Positions 5,209 through 5,914 of a DNA stretch of 5,914 nucleotides are shown here, in pieces. The first letter of the stretch is position 1, and each line of letters begins with the position of its first letter. The notes beneath the pieces are model-generated. The model was not told where the DNA came from, ran no database searches, and saw only the letters and a list, made by a program, of their open reading frames with translations. The stretch spans positions 1 through 5,914 of the forward strand of contig JACQPP010000136.1 in NCBI GenBank assembly GCA_016207465.1, read 5' to 3'. Position numbers and translations under genes: made by a program. The stretch comes from Methanobacteriota archaeon (GTDB taxonomy: Archaea > Halobacteriota > Syntropharchaeia > JACQPP01).

Positions 5209-5829
5209 ATGGCCGAAGTCCCCATCCGGGCCTGCCTCGACGTGGAGGTCCCCGGGGCCCTCTGGGTCGCCCGGGTGAGCCGCGACCACCCCGGCCTCCG
5301 CGTGGAAGTCCTCTCCCTCCTCCCCCTCGGGGCCGAGGCGGTGGTCTTGGTGCGATTGCAGGGCCCCGATGTCCCCGCGGCCCTGGAGGACATCCGGCTC
5401 CACCCCTCGGTGGTGGAGTCCCAGCAGGTGGCCCGGGAGCCCGCGGTGGTGCGCGTGAAGATGCGCGGCCCCCACCCCCTCGGGGCCCTGATGAGCAGCG
5501 AGGCCCTCCTGGAGTTCCCCTTCCCCATCCAGAATGGAAAGGCCACCTGGAGCCTGGTGTGCCCCCGGCCCCGCCTGGAAGTTCTCCTGGGGCGGCTCCG
5601 CGGGATGGAGGTCCCCTTCGAGGTGCGGAGCATCGAGCCCTACCGCTCCCCCGAGGGGCTGACCCCCCGCCAGCAGGAGATTCTCGACGCCGCCTACCGG
5701 GAGGGATACTTCGAGGTCCCCCGCCGCATCACCCTCACCCATCTCGCGGAGCGCCTCGGGGTCGCCAAGTCCACCCTCTCCGAGACCCTCCGCCGCATCG
5801 AGGGCCAGATGGTCCGGAAGGGCTGGTAG
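5209..5829 (+). CDS. Bacterioopsin-activator-type HTH (HTH_10) transcriptional regulator
   Basis: The 206-residue protein ends in a helix-turn-helix of the HTH_10/Bat family (Pfam PF04967) at about 151-201. The telling parts are LTPRQQEILDAAYREGYFE, then ITLTHLAERLGVAKSTLSET with the recognition helix, and LRRIEGQMV. The N-terminal half (about 1-145) is a probable ligand-sensing alpha/beta region resembling those of other archaeal HTH_10 proteins, without a PAS or GAF domain I can recognise. Haloarchaeal NarO-type denitrification regulators carry an N-terminal cluster of cysteines; this protein has only C9 and C118, so an iron-sulfur or redox sensor of that kind is unlikely. It lies 30 bases after the hemerythrin-like gene on the same strand, so it may be the last gene of the nirK operon and may regulate it. 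The effector is unknown. Confidence 0.85.
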   Translation: MAEVPIRACLDVEVPGALWVARVSRDHPGLRVEVLSLLPLGAEAVVLVRLQGPDVPAALEDIRLHPSVVESQQVAREPAVVRVKMRGPHPLGALMSSEALLEFPFPIQNGKATWSLVCPRPRLEVLLGRLRGMEVPFEVRSIEPYRSPEGLTPRQQEILDAAYREGYFEVPRRITLTHLAERLGVAKSTLSETLRRIEGQMVRKGW

Positions 5830-5832
5830 CCA

Positions 5833-5846
5833 CCGAACCGGTTCGG
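5833..5846. promoter_or_regulatory. 14-bp perfect palindrome downstream of the regulator
   Basis: CCGAACCGGTTCGG is a perfect inverted repeat with no loop, 4 bases after the regulator's stop codon and about 36 bases before a possible next gene. With no spacer and no T-tract it looks more like a protein-binding site than a hairpin terminator. It could be an operator for the adjacent regulator or for the next gene. In DNA this rich in G and C, chance is also possible. Confidence 0.3.
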
Positions 5847-5881
5847 CAGAACCCCCAAGAGGAGGAGGCCCCCCATACCCC

Positions 5882-5914
5882 ATGATGGCTCCCACCCGCC
5901 CCCGCATCACCCGC
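5882..5914 (+). CDS. Possible start of a further gene (cut by window end)
   Basis: ATG at 5882 (with a second ATG at 5885) opens an 11-codon frame to the window end, reading MMAPTRPRITR. Its third positions are nearly all C or G, as in the real genes. A purine-rich GGAGGAGG lies at 5861-5868, 13 bases before the first ATG, somewhat far for a ribosome-binding site. Too little sequence is present to name a product, and it may not be a gene. Confidence 0.3.
   Translation, partial: MMAPTRPRITR

Noticed and set aside
4612..5910. Long open frame on the minus strand (432 codons) opposite the regulator and hemerythrin genes
   Set aside because: Low-complexity Gly/Leu/Pro/His-rich composition with no motif; it is a shadow of plus-strand genes that have recognisable domains.

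Overview
The window reads as high-GC archaeal DNA. Coding regions are dominated by C- or G-ending codons, and the few A/T-rich spots sit in gene-free gaps and look like TATA boxes. Most starts lack a Shine-Dalgarno match. Two genes belong to families I know chiefly from archaea: a DUF2175-type small Cys/His protein and a bacterioopsin-activator-type HTH regulator. The density of blue-copper domains together with the high GC would fit a soil or sediment Thermoplasmatota-like euryarchaeon, but that placement is an inference. I see no tRNA, rRNA, CRISPR array or mobile element.

Left part (1-1736, minus strand): a tightly packed cluster read right to left. It holds a secreted, membrane-anchored seven-bladed beta-propeller (651-1736), a membrane-anchored PCYCGC-motif protein (224-664), a 40-residue single-span membrane peptide (118-240), and the start of another gene leaving the window (1-114). 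The first three overlap by 14 and 17 bases, and the fourth starts 3 bases further on, so the cluster is probably one transcript. Divergent gap (1737-1900): a minus-strand TATA-like box for the cluster and plus-strand promoter candidates for the right-hand genes.

Right part (1901-5829, plus strand): a DUF2175-like protein, a small cupredoxin lipoprotein, then after a 95-base gap with its own TATA-like element a 632-residue lipoprotein. This carries two extra cupredoxin domains fused in front of a complete AniA-type (class II) copper nitrite reductase. A hemerythrin-like di-iron protein follows 16 bases later, and an HTH_10 regulator 30 bases after that. A 14-base perfect palindrome and a possible new gene start lie at the right edge.

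How it may work together (inference): the lipoproteins sit on the outer face of the membrane. The small cupredoxin and the two N-terminal copper domains could pass electrons to the NirK core, which reduces nitrite to nitric oxide. The cytoplasmic hemerythrin could bind or buffer NO or oxygen, or protect iron centres. The regulator could control the operon. The most striking features are the four-cupredoxin NirK architecture and a nearly identical 107-base block (about 93%) encoding the signal peptide of both lipoproteins, although their mature domains have diverged strongly.
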